Below the pieces are notes generated by a model. That model saw only the letters and a program-made list of their open reading frames with translations. It was not told where the DNA came from and did no database searches. The position numbers were made by a program, and so were the translations under genes. From Photobacterium chitinilyticum (GTDB taxonomy: Bacteria > Pseudomonadota > Gammaproteobacteria > Enterobacterales > Vibrionaceae), in NCBI RefSeq assembly GCF_004104355.1, contig NZ_RJLM01000002.1:425385-489384 (forward strand): a stretch of 64,000 nt of DNA, given 5' to 3'. Shown in pieces: positions 37,329 to 46,813 of this stretch (position 1 is its first letter; each line of letters opens with the position of its first letter).

Positions 37329-38050
37329 TAGAACGCTTGTTCCGTTTTCGGCATCCTCTTGTGCAGTTGGAAAAGCATCGATTAACCAGAGTGGCACGAG
37401 GTTTCATTCCTGAGGAGCTGGCACCGCTTTACCAACGGGTTGTCCCCGATCCGGAAACGGCGATCGATCAGCTTGAATTTTTGGTGGTTGATTTTGAAAC
37501 ATCAGGACTTGATCCCGAACGGGATACCATCTTGTCTATAGGCATGGTCGAAATACGCCAGCAAACGCTGTCATTATCCTCTGCTAGCCATTTTTATGTG
37601 GCTAAACCTCAGCAGGTAAAACCTGATACTGCAGTTATCAACCATATCACGCCTGAAACGCTGGCAGCAGGCGTTTCACTTGAACAGAGTATTCATGACT
37701 TGCTCGAACGTATGCCTGGGAAAATACTTGTTGCTCATGGCGCGGCAATAGAGCGGGACTTTTTACGCCGTGCATTGGCTGTCGATCGTAGTGCCGACCT
37801 CCCTGTCGTCTGGCTCGATACATTGATGCTCGAGCGCTCACTTGCAACGAATCGAGGCAAAGAAGGGAAGGACTACCGTCTTTGCCAAATAAGACAAGAA
37901 AAAGGCTTGCCGGGTTATCTCGCTCACAATGCGCTGGCCGATTCTGTAGCCACAGGGGAGCTGTTTCTCGTTTTGCTCAAAGAGATATTTGCCGGTTTGC
38001 CCCCCACCCTAGGTCCTCTCTATTATCGTTCACTGTATGGCCGCGCCTAA
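37325..38050 (+). CDS. DnaQ-like 3'-5' exonuclease (DEDDh)
   Basis: This 241-residue protein has the DEDDh exonuclease motifs: VVDFETSGLDP (Exo I, about 54), LVAHGAAIERDFL (Exo II, about 137) and LAHNALADSVAT (Exo III, His and Asp, about 199-204). It has an N-terminal extension of about 50 residues compared with minimal epsilon-type exonucleases. ATGA overlap couples it to the DUF294 gene. Paired DUF294/exonuclease genes next to symporters are widespread. The nucleic-acid or nucleotide substrate is not known. Confidence 0.82.
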   Translation: MIERLFRFRHPLVQLEKHRLTRVARGFIPEELAPLYQRVVPDPETAIDQLEFLVVDFETSGLDPERDTILSIGMVEIRQQTLSLSSASHFYVAKPQQVKPDTAVINHITPETLAAGVSLEQSIHDLLERMPGKILVAHGAAIERDFLRRALAVDRSADLPVVWLDTLMLERSLATNRGKEGKDYRLCQIRQEKGLPGYLAHNALADSVATGELFLVLLKEIFAGLPPTLGPLYYRSLYGRA

Positions 38051-38071
38051 GCGGGCACTTTTTAGTGTTAG

Positions 38072-38147
38072 TGAAATGAAAATTCCAACTTGATCACGTT
38101 ATGAAATTTATATCCTGAAATGTCTTGATGGTGAAATAAACATTCCG
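38072..38147. promoter_or_regulatory. Three putative IolR operators, 30 bp apart
   Basis: TGAAATGAAAATTCCA starts at 38072, TGAAATTTATATCCTG at 38102 and TGAAATAAACATTCCG at 38132. The spacing is 30 bp twice. The first and third match the motif well; the middle one has a weaker right half. The array ends 70 bp before the dehydrogenase ATG at 38217. Confidence 0.65.
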
Positions 38148-38216
38148 TATAAAGTACATATCGAAACGAACTTCAATAGCGAACCGTCGGGTTCCAATTT
38201 AATTGTTGGGGATGTT

Positions 38217-39347
38217 ATGAAAGAAGTACGCATTGGACTTATCGGCACTGGGTATATTGGGCGCGCTCATGCGATCGCTTTTTCTCAGGTTTCTACTGTA
38301 TTTCAGCTCCAGGGCAAGCTCGTTCGCGAAATGGTTGCGGAAATCAATCCTGAACTCGCTGCCCGGCGTGCCGAAGAGTTCGGCTTTAATCGCTCAACAG
38401 GCGACTGGCGCGAGTTGGTGGCCGATCCGAACATTGATGTGGTTGATATCTGTTCGCCTAACTTTCTACATAAAGAAATGGCACTGGAAGCGATTAAGCA
38501 TGGCAAACATGTTTATTCTGAAAAACCGCTGGCACTGAGCTCTGCTGATGCAAAAGAAATGGTGGAAGCGGCGCGAAAAGCTGGTGTTAAAACACTGGTT
38601 GGCTTCAATTATATGAAGAACCCGACTGCCAAGCTGGCTAAAGAAATTATTGCCAACGGCGAAATCGGTGAAGTCGTGCATTTTTATGGCACCCACAATG
38701 AAGATTATATGGCTGATCCTCTGGCTCCGATCCACTGGCACTGTTTCAAAGAAACGGCAGGCCTTGGCACTTTGGGTGATTTGGCAGCTCACATCGTTAA
38801 TATGGCTCAATACCTAGTGGGTGATGTGGAGTCTGTGTGTGGTGATTTGCAAACGGTTATCAAAGAGCGCCCTGAAAAAGAAGGTTCCAGTGTCATGGTT
38901 CCTGTCGAAAACGAAGATCAGGCTCATGCGATGATGCGCTTTAGTAATGGTGCAATGGGCGTGATTGAGTCTTCTCGAATCGCCTGCGGCCGCAAAATGG
39001 GCCTTAACTATGTGATCACCGGCACCAAAGGTTCCCTGATGTTTACGCAGGAACGTATGGCAGAAATCAAACTCTACCGACATGACGAGCCAGCAAACCG
39101 ACAAGGCTTCAAGACGTTATTGGTCGGTCCTGAACATCCTGACTATGCCCCGTTTTGCGGCGGTGCTGGCCACGGCATCGGTTTTAACGACCAGAAAACA
39201 GTTGAAGTGCGTGATTTGATTAACGGTCTTGCAGCCGATACACCAATCTGGCCGGACTTTGAAGAGGGCTGGAAAGTCTCCCGAGTATTGGATGCGATTG
39301 CATTGTCGCATGAACAAGGCCGCTGGATTCAGGTCCAGGAACTTTGA
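38217..39347 (+). CDS. Second Gfo/Idh/MocA inositol-type dehydrogenase
   Basis: This 376-residue oxidoreductase has GLIGTGYIGRAHA (NAD-binding), YSEKPLALSS (EKP lysine, about 100), GFNYMKNPTAKLA and LGDLAAHIVNMAQYLVG (Asp/His pair, about 187-190). It is longer than IolG and more like the dehydrogenases of scyllo-inositol or other inositol isomers and sugars found in iol clusters. It heads the operon that continues with iolC, iolE and iolB and is preceded by three putative operators. It probably feeds an alternative inositol isomer into the pathway. Confidence 0.85.
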   Translation: MKEVRIGLIGTGYIGRAHAIAFSQVSTVFQLQGKLVREMVAEINPELAARRAEEFGFNRSTGDWRELVADPNIDVVDICSPNFLHKEMALEAIKHGKHVYSEKPLALSSADAKEMVEAARKAGVKTLVGFNYMKNPTAKLAKEIIANGEIGEVVHFYGTHNEDYMADPLAPIHWHCFKETAGLGTLGDLAAHIVNMAQYLVGDVESVCGDLQTVIKERPEKEGSSVMVPVENEDQAHAMMRFSNGAMGVIESSRIACGRKMGLNYVITGTKGSLMFTQERMAEIKLYRHDEPANRQGFKTLLVGPEHPDYAPFCGGAGHGIGFNDQKTVEVRDLINGLAADTPIWPDFEEGWKVSRVLDAIALSHEQGRWIQVQEL

Positions 39348-39427
39348 GCCGATTAGTTTCCATTTTCAATTAGTTTGTAGGTACATGTTGGGACGATAGA
39401 CAGTTAACCGTCCCGAAGGAGTCATAC

Positions 39428-41332
39428 ATGAACACTGAAAAGCATTTAGATTTAATTTGTATGGGGCGGATAGCCGTCGATCTTTATGGTCAACAAATTG
39501 GTTCGCGCCTTGAAGATATGGGGAGCTTTGCCAAATACCTTGGTGGTTCTTCCGGTAACGTCGCATACGGTACCGCCCGCCAGGGATTAAAATCCTCGAT
39601 GCTGGCGCGAGTAGGTGATGAACATATGGGGCGTTTCCTTCGTGAAGAACTCAATACCGTTGGTTGCGATACCAGCCACCTTATTACCGATAAAGATCAC
39701 CTGACCGGACTTGTTATTCTCGGTATCAAGGACGAGGATACGTTCCCTCTCATATTCTACCGTGATAATTGTGCCGACATGGCGATTACCCGGGGTGATT
39801 TTAGCGAGGAATACATTGCCTCTGCCCGTTGTCTGGCAATTACGGGGACTCACTTATCACACCCTAAAACTCGCGATGCAGTACTTACTGCCCTTGAGTA
39901 TGCACGTCGTAACGGAGTGAAGACGGCGATTGATATCGATTACCGTCCTGTACTTTGGGGACTAACCTCAATTGGCGATGGGGAAACACGTTTTATTGAG
40001 TCGGAGCAGGTTACCGAGCAGCTGCAAGAAGTGCTTGGATTGTTTGATTTGATTGTCGGTACCGAAGAGGAGTTTCATATTGCCGGAGGTTCGACCGACA
40101 CCGTAATAGCACTGCGTAAAGTCCGCGAAATGACAGGGGCTGAGCTGGTGTGCAAGCGTGGCCCACTTGGTTGCTCCGTCTTTACCGATACGATCCCGGA
40201 TACACTGGATGAAGGTATAACCGTCGAAGGGGTACGCGTTGATGTGCTTAACGTACTCGGTGCGGGCGATGCATTTATGTCTGGCCTGCTGCGCGGATAC
40301 CTTAACGGGGAAGGCTGGGAAAAAGCCTGTACCTACGCCAATGCTTGTGGGGCGCTGGTGGTTTCGCGCCACGGTTGTGCCCCGGCTATGCCAACCAAGA
40401 TTGAGCTGGATAACTACCTAGAGCGTGTTGGGGAAGTACCTCGTCCAGATCTTGATAGTGAGTTGAATCACCTGCACCGTGTAACAGCCCGTAAAACAGA
40501 GTGGAATGAGCTGTGCGTGATGGCTTTCGATCACCGTATCCAGTTTGTGAATATGGCCCGTGACGTCGGTGCCGACATCAGCCGTATTAAGCCACTGAAA
40601 AAACTTATTTTGCAGGCAAGCCGTGAAGTCGCAAAAGAGGCAAATCTCCAGAATAAGCTAGGCCTGCTATGCGACAGCACTTTCGGTCAGGATGTTCTTA
40701 ACGAGGTTACCGGCGACGGCTGGTGGGTAGGACGACCAATCGAATTGCCAGGATCGCGTCCGCTGGAGTTTGAGCACGGCAATATCGGATCTCAACTGAT
40801 CGATTGGCCGCTTGAGCATGTTGTTAAGTGCCTCGTGTTCTTCCATCCGGAAGATGATCATGCCCTGCGTCTTGAGCATGAGGCCAAGGTAAAAGAAGTG
40901 TACAGCGCCTGCTGTAAGAGTGGCCATGAGCTGCTGCTTGAAATCATCCTCCCGGCAGATATGGAACGAACCGACGAGCTTTATCTTCGTGCCGTCAAAC
41001 GATTCTATAACCTTGGCGTGAAGCCTGATTGGTGGAAACTCCCGCCATTGCAGAGCGAAAGCTGGGATGCTCTTGGTTCATTGGTTATTGAACGAGACCC
41101 ATATTGCCGTGGCGTGGTATTGCTCGGCCTAGATGCTCCGCAAGAAGTGTTGGCTGCTGGTTTTGCAGCGGCAGCAAAACAACCTTTAGTCAAAGGGTTT
41201 GCTGTAGGGCGCACCTTGTTTGGGCAACCCTCTAAAGCCTGGCTTGCCGGCGAAATTGATGACAAGACTCTTGTTGAGAATATTAAAGCTAACTATCACA
41301 ACCTAATTACCCTGTGGCGCCAAAGAGGCTAA
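39428..41332 (+). CDS. iolC: 5-Dehydro-2-deoxygluconokinase fused to a DUF2090 aldolase-like domain
   Basis: Residues about 1-330 form a PfkB sugar kinase: GRIAVDLYG, GGSSGNVAYGTARQG, DIDYRPVLW and the ATP/anion-hole motif NVLGAGDAFMSGLLRG (about 277). Residues about 350-634 form DUF2090, an aldolase-like barrel starting CVMAFDHRIQF. The kinase phosphorylates 5-dehydro-2-deoxygluconate; the second domain probably does the IolJ step, splitting the product to dihydroxyacetone phosphate and malonate semialdehyde. No separate iolJ is present, which supports that. AAGGAG precedes the ATG. At 634 residues it matches the fused form known in several Proteobacteria. Confidence 0.92.
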   Translation: MNTEKHLDLICMGRIAVDLYGQQIGSRLEDMGSFAKYLGGSSGNVAYGTARQGLKSSMLARVGDEHMGRFLREELNTVGCDTSHLITDKDHLTGLVILGIKDEDTFPLIFYRDNCADMAITRGDFSEEYIASARCLAITGTHLSHPKTRDAVLTALEYARRNGVKTAIDIDYRPVLWGLTSIGDGETRFIESEQVTEQLQEVLGLFDLIVGTEEEFHIAGGSTDTVIALRKVREMTGAELVCKRGPLGCSVFTDTIPDTLDEGITVEGVRVDVLNVLGAGDAFMSGLLRGYLNGEGWEKACTYANACGALVVSRHGCAPAMPTKIELDNYLERVGEVPRPDLDSELNHLHRVTARKTEWNELCVMAFDHRIQFVNMARDVGADISRIKPLKKLILQASREVAKEANLQNKLGLLCDSTFGQDVLNEVTGDGWWVGRPIELPGSRPLEFEHGNIGSQLIDWPLEHVVKCLVFFHPEDDHALRLEHEAKVKEVYSACCKSGHELLLEIILPADMERTDELYLRAVKRFYNLGVKPDWWKLPPLQSESWDALGSLVIERDPYCRGVVLLGLDAPQEVLAAGFAAAAKQPLVKGFAVGRTLFGQPSKAWLAGEIDDKTLVENIKANYHNLITLWRQRG

Positions 41333-41372
41333 ACCTCGTGATTTTTGTCGAATTATTTTAAGGAGCAACACC

Positions 41373-42263
41373 ATGACTGTTAAATTAGGCATCAACCCTC
41401 TAACTTGGACTAACGACGATTTACCAACTCTGGGCGCAGAAACCCCATTGGAAACTTGCCTGACGGAAGGTCGTCAAGCTGGCTTTGTTGGCTTTGAACT
41501 GGGTAATAAGTTTCCTCGTGAAGCGAGTGTTCTTGGTCCGATACTTGCTGCACATGATGTAGAACTGGTCTCAGGCTGGTATTCGTGTGAACTGTTGAGC
41601 CGCTCTGTTGAAGAGGAAATTGAAGCGGTTCAGCCACACCTGACGCTGCTACGCGAATTGGGTGCCAATGTCATGGTATTGTGCGAAGTGACTGGTTGTA
41701 TCCATGGCGAACAAAATGTACCCGTTCATCTACGTCCGCAGTTCCCGGCTGAACGCTGGCAGGAATACGGCAAAAAGTTGACAGAGTTTGCCCGTTATAC
41801 GCAGAGCCAGGGGGTACAAATTGCCTACCACCATCATATGGGCACTGTCGTTGAGACTGCTGAAGATATCGATAACCTGATGGAGCATACTGGTCTGGAG
41901 GTTGGCCTGCTGTTAGATACCGGCCATCTGACGTTTGCAGGAGCTGATCCGGTTGCAGTGGCAAAACGTTGGGCCCACCGTCTTAATCATGTGCATTGTA
42001 AAGATGTGCGCAAAGATGTCTTGGCTGATGTGAAAAACCGCAAGACAAGCTTCTTGGATGCGGTACTTTGTGGTGTGTATACCGTTCCTGGTGATGGTTG
42101 TGTCGATTACCCCGCTGTATTTACCATTCTCAAAGAGCAAAACTATAAGGGGTGGCTAGTGGTTGAAGCCGAGCAAGATCCGGCGATTGCCCACCCGTTA
42201 ACCTACGCGACAATGGGTTATAACAATCTTCATAACTACGCGAAAGACGCAGGTTTATTATAA
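41373..42263 (+). CDS. iolE: Inosose dehydratase (myo-inosose-2 dehydratase)
   Basis: This 296-residue xylose-isomerase-like TIM barrel begins MTVKLGINPLTWTNDDLP. It has YHHHMGTVVETAEDID, LLLDTGHLTFAG and LNHVHCKDVR, which carry the metal-binding Glu, Asp and His residues of IolE. It dehydrates scyllo-inosose to the trihydroxycyclohexanedione used by IolD. It lies 40 bp after iolC with AAGGAG upstream. A stem-loop at 42278 separates it from iolB. Confidence 0.93.
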   Translation: MTVKLGINPLTWTNDDLPTLGAETPLETCLTEGRQAGFVGFELGNKFPREASVLGPILAAHDVELVSGWYSCELLSRSVEEEIEAVQPHLTLLRELGANVMVLCEVTGCIHGEQNVPVHLRPQFPAERWQEYGKKLTEFARYTQSQGVQIAYHHHMGTVVETAEDIDNLMEHTGLEVGLLLDTGHLTFAGADPVAVAKRWAHRLNHVHCKDVRKDVLADVKNRKTSFLDAVLCGVYTVPGDGCVDYPAVFTILKEQNYKGWLVVEAEQDPAIAHPLTYATMGYNNLHNYAKDAGLL

Positions 42264-42277
42264 TAATAGCCCTGTTG

Positions 42278-42305
42278 AAGCGCTGGTTTATACCGGCGCT
42301 TTTTG
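42278..42305 (+). terminator. Terminator-like stem-loop between iolE and iolB
   Basis: AAGCGCTGGT at 42278-42287 pairs with ACCGGCGCTT at 42292-42301 (one G.T pair) around TTAT, followed by TTTT. iolB starts only 28 bases later, so this may attenuate iolB or stabilise the upstream message. Confidence 0.65.
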
Positions 42306-42332
42306 CCGTATAGACATTATAAGGAGTGTCAA

Positions 42333-43160
42333 ATGTCATCATTACTTTCAAAATATCAGGCCCCAGATGCACAAGGTCGCACCCAGCACGTCACGCCGGA
42401 AAATGCGGGTTGGCAACATGTCGGCTTTAAAGCGTACGAACTTGAACCTGGACAAACTCTGACTTTGACTGGTGATGAAAATGAATACTGTCTTGTGCTG
42501 GTCGCTGGAAAAGCCACAGTAAAAACAAAGGACGCGATATTTGAGAATATCGGTGATCGTATGGATCCGTTTGAGCGTAAAAAACCCTATGCGGTATACG
42601 TTACTCAGGGCGAAGGTTGTGAGGTGGTAGCCAACACAGCACTTGAGCTGGCGGTATGTTCAGCCCCGGGAATAGGTACTTATCCGACACGGTTGATCGT
42701 ACCATCAGACATTGATGCCGAGCAGCGTGGACATGGCTACAACAAGCGCTATGTACACAATATTCTGCCTGATTATAAAGATGCAGATAGCTTGTTAGTT
42801 GTCGAAGTGTTTACCGACGAGGGATGTACTAGCTCATATCCCAGCCATAAGCATGATACAGATAATGAACCCCACGAGACCTATTTGGAAGAAACGTACT
42901 ATCACCGCTTGAATCCCGCACAAGGTTTTTGCTTCCAGCGTGTGTATACCGATGACCGTTTATTGGACGAATCCGTGGCCGTTTATAATAAAGATGTCGT
43001 AAAAGCACCGAAGGGTTATCACCCAGTAGCCACAGTGGCAGGGTATGACAATTACTATCTGAACGTGATGGCCGGGCCGACTCGTAAGTGGCTATTTACC
43101 TGGGAAGAAGACCACAACTGGGTTAACAGTGAAAGCTATGCTAGAAAACATGCGGAATAA
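42333..43160 (+). CDS. iolB: 5-Deoxy-glucuronate isomerase
   Basis: The ATG at 42333 is chosen because AAGGAG stands just upstream; a longer frame from 42303 overlaps the terminator stem. The 275-residue bicupin has SYPSHKHDTDNEPHETYLEETYYH (metal-binding His, His, Glu, about 172-190) and a C-terminal cupin with GYHPVATVAGYDNYYLNVMAG. IolB isomerises 5-deoxyglucuronate to 5-dehydro-2-deoxygluconate, the IolC substrate. It is last in the iolC-iolE-iolB unit. Confidence 0.93.
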   Translation: MSSLLSKYQAPDAQGRTQHVTPENAGWQHVGFKAYELEPGQTLTLTGDENEYCLVLVAGKATVKTKDAIFENIGDRMDPFERKKPYAVYVTQGEGCEVVANTALELAVCSAPGIGTYPTRLIVPSDIDAEQRGHGYNKRYVHNILPDYKDADSLLVVEVFTDEGCTSSYPSHKHDTDNEPHETYLEETYYHRLNPAQGFCFQRVYTDDRLLDESVAVYNKDVVKAPKGYHPVATVAGYDNYYLNVMAGPTRKWLFTWEEDHNWVNSESYARKHAE

Positions 43161-43164
43161 AGTT

Positions 43165-43191
43165 GAAAAAGCCACGTGAAGTGGCTTTTTC
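43165..43191. terminator. Bidirectional terminator after iolB
   Basis: GAAAAAGCCAC at 43165-43175 pairs perfectly with GTGGCTTTTTC at 43181-43191 around GTGAA. It closes the inositol region. Confidence 0.9.
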
Positions 43192-43604
43192 TGTATTTGC
43201 TTCTAGTCGATTTATAGCCAATGACGATGTCTGAAATGCATCGTTTTATTTATAGTTAGTATTATTCCACTTAATTATCTTTATAGCTTTATGACTTTTC
43301 CGCATTCAGTGCAGCGGTGTATTGACTTGTAGACCAAGCGTTGCCAGAAATTCCGTTTTACACGTATAACTTGAGTGCAGCGGCATTCCATATGTGATAT
43401 CCCTCTAACGAATTATTGTGCGTATAGTTTCTCAACTACTTGCTGAATAAATGCTGAATATTACATGTCTCTGGCACGCATTTCCTTCTTTTGTTAGTAC
43501 TTTCTTACAATTATCAGTTGGATGAAGTCATGACACTATCAGTGGCAAACATATGAATTATATGTTCAAAGAAAAAACATAGGCCAATGAATGAATTGAC
43601 CTGT
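43192..43604. other. Intergenic spacer, no gene recognised
   Basis: This AT-rich 413 bp lies between iolB and the convergent LysR gene. An ACATAT/ATATGT inverted repeat near 43549-43565 is visible. Nothing else stands out. Confidence 0.3.
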
Positions 43605-44474
43605 CTAGCCTAGTTGTTCACTCAGGTAATCAACCAACATCCGGACTTTTGGTGACAGGTGGCGGTTGTGTGGGTACAGAGCCCAGATCCCGTCATCACT
43701 TTCGGTAAACTGGGTCAGCAGCGGGATCAGCTGGCCGTTGTCGATATACTCTTGCACGTAGTAATCCGGGAGCTGGACAATGCCAATTCCCTTGAGTGCA
43801 GCGTCGGTAAGCGCATGGCCGCTGTTGCAGCTAAGGCTGCCTTTGACCCGGATATTACGCGCTTTACCCTGCTCCTGGAAACGCCAGTAGTCCAACGTAC
43901 CCTGAAGGCAGTTATGCTGCTCCAGCTCTGACAATGAATAAGGTACGCCATGGGTGGTTAGGTATTCTTCAGAGGCACAGACATACTGGGTACGAGAATC
44001 CAGCCGCTTTGCCATCATGCTGGAATCTTCCAGTTTGCCGAGTCGGATTGCCAAATCGAAGCCTTGATCGACCAAGTCTACTTTCTGGTTTGACAGCTGC
44101 AGGTGAACTTCGAGATCCGGGTATTGGAGGGCAAAGTTGTTGATCAGTGGTGCAATAGTGCCTTCGCCGTAGGTGACGGGAGCCGTTACTTTCAGTACTC
44201 CTCGCGGCGAACTCTGTAGATTACCGATTGCACGTTCAGCTTCTTCCAGCCCATCAAGTACCTGACGGCAGTGCTGATAATAAACACGGCCGACATCGGT
44301 GACCGACACTTTGCGGGTCGTACGATAAAACAGCTTGGCTGCGAGCCTTGTTTCTAGTGAGCTGATCTGGCGGCTAACCTGAGCTGTTGATATTCCCAAT
44401 CTTTTTGAAGCTGCCGTAAAACTTTCTGCTTCAGCGACAGCGACAAATTCGCTGACCCCTTCCCAGTTAAACAT
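43605..44474 (-). CDS. LysR-family regulator
   Basis: The ATG at 44474 has GGGTG five bases upstream and gives 289 residues; an upstream GTG at 44486 adds four. It has the LysR helix-turn-helix (WEGVSEFVAVAEAESFTAASKRLGISTAQVSRQISSLE) and a type 2 periplasmic-binding fold. Divergent to it is a 16-codon frame that looks like the fused ends of frmA and fghA (44727-44777). In many Vibrionaceae, to my knowledge, a LysR gene is divergent from frmA. If so, this regulator has lost its formaldehyde-detoxification target. Confidence 0.88.
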   Translation of the reverse strand: MFNWEGVSEFVAVAEAESFTAASKRLGISTAQVSRQISSLETRLAAKLFYRTTRKVSVTDVGRVYYQHCRQVLDGLEEAERAIGNLQSSPRGVLKVTAPVTYGEGTIAPLINNFALQYPDLEVHLQLSNQKVDLVDQGFDLAIRLGKLEDSSMMAKRLDSRTQYVCASEEYLTTHGVPYSLSELEQHNCLQGTLDYWRFQEQGKARNIRVKGSLSCNSGHALTDAALKGIGIVQLPDYYVQEYIDNGQLIPLLTQFTESDDGIWALYPHNRHLSPKVRMLVDYLSEQLG

Positions 44475-44726
44475 TGTTACACCCACGTAAAGGTTACTTG
44501 CTAATGATTGAGATTATCTGCTTGTCGACAATAAATGCAAGAAGTTTGAACAGAGAAACGACGTCTGGGGAATTAGTTTTTCCAAGCTTTCATTGTTACA
44601 TATGGGTAAAAGTCATTTGTGATTTATCCTGATTATCATCGGAAGGGAAGTCAATATAATGCACCCCATTGAAACGGAGCACACCGTTCGTATCGAATTA
44701 TAAAAGACTGAAGATAGGACAAAGAA

Positions 44727-44777
44727 ATGACTGCACAAACTCTAAAATCCCGTGCTGCTGAATACCTGAACAGTTAG
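44727..44777 (+). pseudogene. Possible frmA-fghA deletion scar
   Basis: An ATG with AGGA seven bases upstream opens MTAQTLKSRAAEYLNS and stops. The first eleven residues resemble the start of glutathione-dependent formaldehyde dehydrogenase (FrmA, typically ...KSRAAVA...). The last residues, AEYLNS, resemble the end of S-formylglutathione hydrolase. A single deletion through GCTG microhomology would join them in frame. The divergent LysR gene and a terminator directly after the stop are what flank the intact operon. It could instead be a leader peptide. Confidence 0.45.
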
Positions 44778-44811
44778 GGCGAGTTGACATCTTATTAGCG
44801 TCAACTCGCCA
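44777..44811 (+). terminator. Strong stem-loop after the scar ORF
   Basis: GGCGAGTTGAC at about 44778-44788 pairs perfectly with GTCAACTCGCC at about 44800-44810. It directly follows the stop codon, as expected of an operon terminator left after the genes were lost. Confidence 0.7.
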
Positions 44812-44844
44812 CCATGTTTCATGATCTTTCGTTGTATTTACTGC

Positions 44845-44881
44845 CTTTCCCGCCCAGCCTCGGCTTGGCGGGCTTTTTTGC
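44845..44881. terminator. Terminator-like GC-rich stem before the chemoreceptor end
   Basis: CCCGCCCAGCC near 44849 pairs with GGCTTGGCGGG near 44863, followed by CTTTTTT. It lies downstream of the scar ORF and 25-60 bp past the convergent chemoreceptor stop. Confidence 0.6.
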
Positions 44882-44905
44882 ATCTGGATAAGTGGTGCTG
44901 TTTGG

Positions 44906-46813
44906 CTACTTCAGCTTGAACTTACCTACAATTGCTGCAAGTTGGGCGTTAACCGCAGCGATATTGACCGTTTCCTCAGCGGTATGCTTACCCCCTGTAT
45001 CTAACTGGGCAACAATCTCGCTAATCGCTGACATGTTTCGGCTGACTTCCTGGGTCACACTGCTTTGTTCTTCTGCCGCCGTCGCGATTTGAGTACTCAG
45101 ATCGTTAATCTCGGAGACATAGTTGTTCATTGTCTCCAGACTTGTCGCGACGTCACTGGCACCATTTGCCGTTTCTTGGCAACGGATCTTGGTGTTGTCC
45201 ATGGCTTCAACCATAGATTTGTTACCGAGCAACAGCTGTTCTAGCGCTTCTTCTATTTCTGTTGTGCTTGCCTTCGTTCGGCTGGCTAGGTTACGCACTT
45301 CATCGGCAACGACGGCAAAACCACGTCCTTGCTCACCGGCTCGTGCCGCTTCGATAGCTGCATTCAAGGCTAACAAGTTAGTCTGCTCGGCTATCTCACC
45401 AATAACATTCAAAATGGCATTAATACTCTGTGTCTCATCACTCATTCTCTGTACATTACTTGCGGCTGCATCGACATCGTTAATCAGTGCAGCAACAGTA
45501 ATTTGAGCCTGGTTGACGATAACTTTTGATTTCTCGCTGGTGAGGTTTGCTTCCTGGGTAAACTGAGCCGCCTCTGCAGCATTAACGGCTACCGATTCCG
45601 CGGTTGAGTTCATTTCTTCAACGGCTGTTACCACCTGCTCGGTTTCTGTAACATGGCTTTGTAAGATGGCTGTATTGTTGTCGGCTTGGGTCTTCAGGGC
45701 TGTAACATTCGATTGTAGGTGACTTGACGCGGCTTGAATTTCCAGCATCATCTTTTGCAGGCTTTCAATAAACAGGTTTATGCCATTGGCTATCTGACCC
45801 AAATCATCATCTGATTTTACATCCAAGCGTTGAGTTAAATCGCCATTCCCTTGCGAAAGGCTAACGACTGTTTCTTTTAGCTGCAAAATAGGGCGATAGA
45901 GTAGTCTTAAAACAGCTAGCACGAGAGCAATACCGAATACCACGAATCCTACAGTTGTAAGTAATGCATCCTTGCGAGCTGAATCGAGAGACGCATAGGT
46001 AATCGATTTATCGAGCCCTATCATCAGAAACCACTTCTTATTTCCAATTTTTATTTCGTGGGCAAACATCGTTTTATCTAATCCTGTTGGATTTATATAA
46101 TCCTGAACTAGATATGTGTTTGAAACAGCGGCAAGGGCGAGTTCTTTAAACTGTGAATAATTGGTGAGTTTATTTCCGTTTTCAATCTGGCTTGTCGACG
46201 TGGCAAGTATTGTAGTATTACTGTCTACGATAATAGATATAGATCCTGGAATATCAATGGACTTAACGACATCATTTAATAAATCGAGTTCGATATCGCC
46301 TAATAATATACCGTCGTTAACATTTTCACCAAAACTGACCATAAGCTTTTTTGTTGAGCTGTCTGCGTAGACATCAGTAAATACAACGCCTGAACGGCTA
46401 TTGACTTGATTCCACCATGGACGCTGCCTAGGATCGTAGAAATCAGGATTTTTATAATCGACCCATTTCGTATCTGGTGTTGATTTGTAGGCGGTACCGT
46501 CATCAAACCCAATCATCAAGTTACCAAGATTAGCAATTGCTGCCCCATCAATCATACGTTGGACATGTCCGTCGGTATAATTATTCACTTTATATTTAGA
46601 GGCCAAATTATGTAAGCCCTGAGATTTTTGCGTTATGAACCCTTCAATGGCTGAACTTTGGTCTCTTACCAGGGTTAATGTCGAGCGAGTCACCTCGTTA
46701 ATTAATGCGTCTCTTTGATTGAGATACGAAATATAGTTTGCGGCTCCAATTGACATTATTGTCCATAACGCGATTGAAACGATCAGTGAATTCTTAAATC
46801 CCAGATTCTTCAT
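44906..46813 (-). CDS. Methyl-accepting chemotaxis protein with dCache sensor
   Basis: This 635-residue receptor has a first membrane helix (about 8-28) and a periplasmic Cache domain (about 35-285, including [25 protein letters not shown]). A second membrane helix follows (about 285-307), then a HAMP linker ([26 protein letters not shown]) and a signalling hairpin with the conserved tip [32 protein letters not shown] (about 490). No C-terminal CheR-docking pentapeptide is seen. The dCache pocket usually binds amino acids or small carboxylates, but the ligand cannot be read. It is a single gene. Confidence 0.93.
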   Translation of the reverse strand: MKNLGFKNSLIVSIALWTIMSIGAANYISYLNQRDALINEVTRSTLTLVRDQSSAIEGFITQKSQGLHNLASKYKVNNYTDGHVQRMIDGAAIANLGNLMIGFDDGTAYKSTPDTKWVDYKNPDFYDPRQRPWWNQVNSRSGVVFTDVYADSSTKKLMVSFGENVNDGILLGDIELDLLNDVVKSIDIPGSISIIVDSNTTILATSTSQIENGNKLTNYSQFKELALAAVSNTYLVQDYINPTGLDKTMFAHEIKIGNKKWFLMIGLDKSITYASLDSARKDALLTTVGFVVFGIALVLAVLRLLYRPILQLKETVVSLSQGNGDLTQRLDVKSDDDLGQIANGINLFIESLQKMMLEIQAASSHLQSNVTALKTQADNNTAILQSHVTETEQVVTAVEEMNSTAESVAVNAAEAAQFTQEANLTSEKSKVIVNQAQITVAALINDVDAAASNVQRMSDETQSINAILNVIGEIAEQTNLLALNAAIEAARAGEQGRGFAVVADEVRNLASRTKASTTEIEEALEQLLLGNKSMVEAMDNTKIRCQETANGASDVATSLETMNNYVSEINDLSTQIATAAEEQSSVTQEVSRNMSAISEIVAQLDTGGKHTAEETVNIAAVNAQLAAIVGKFKLK

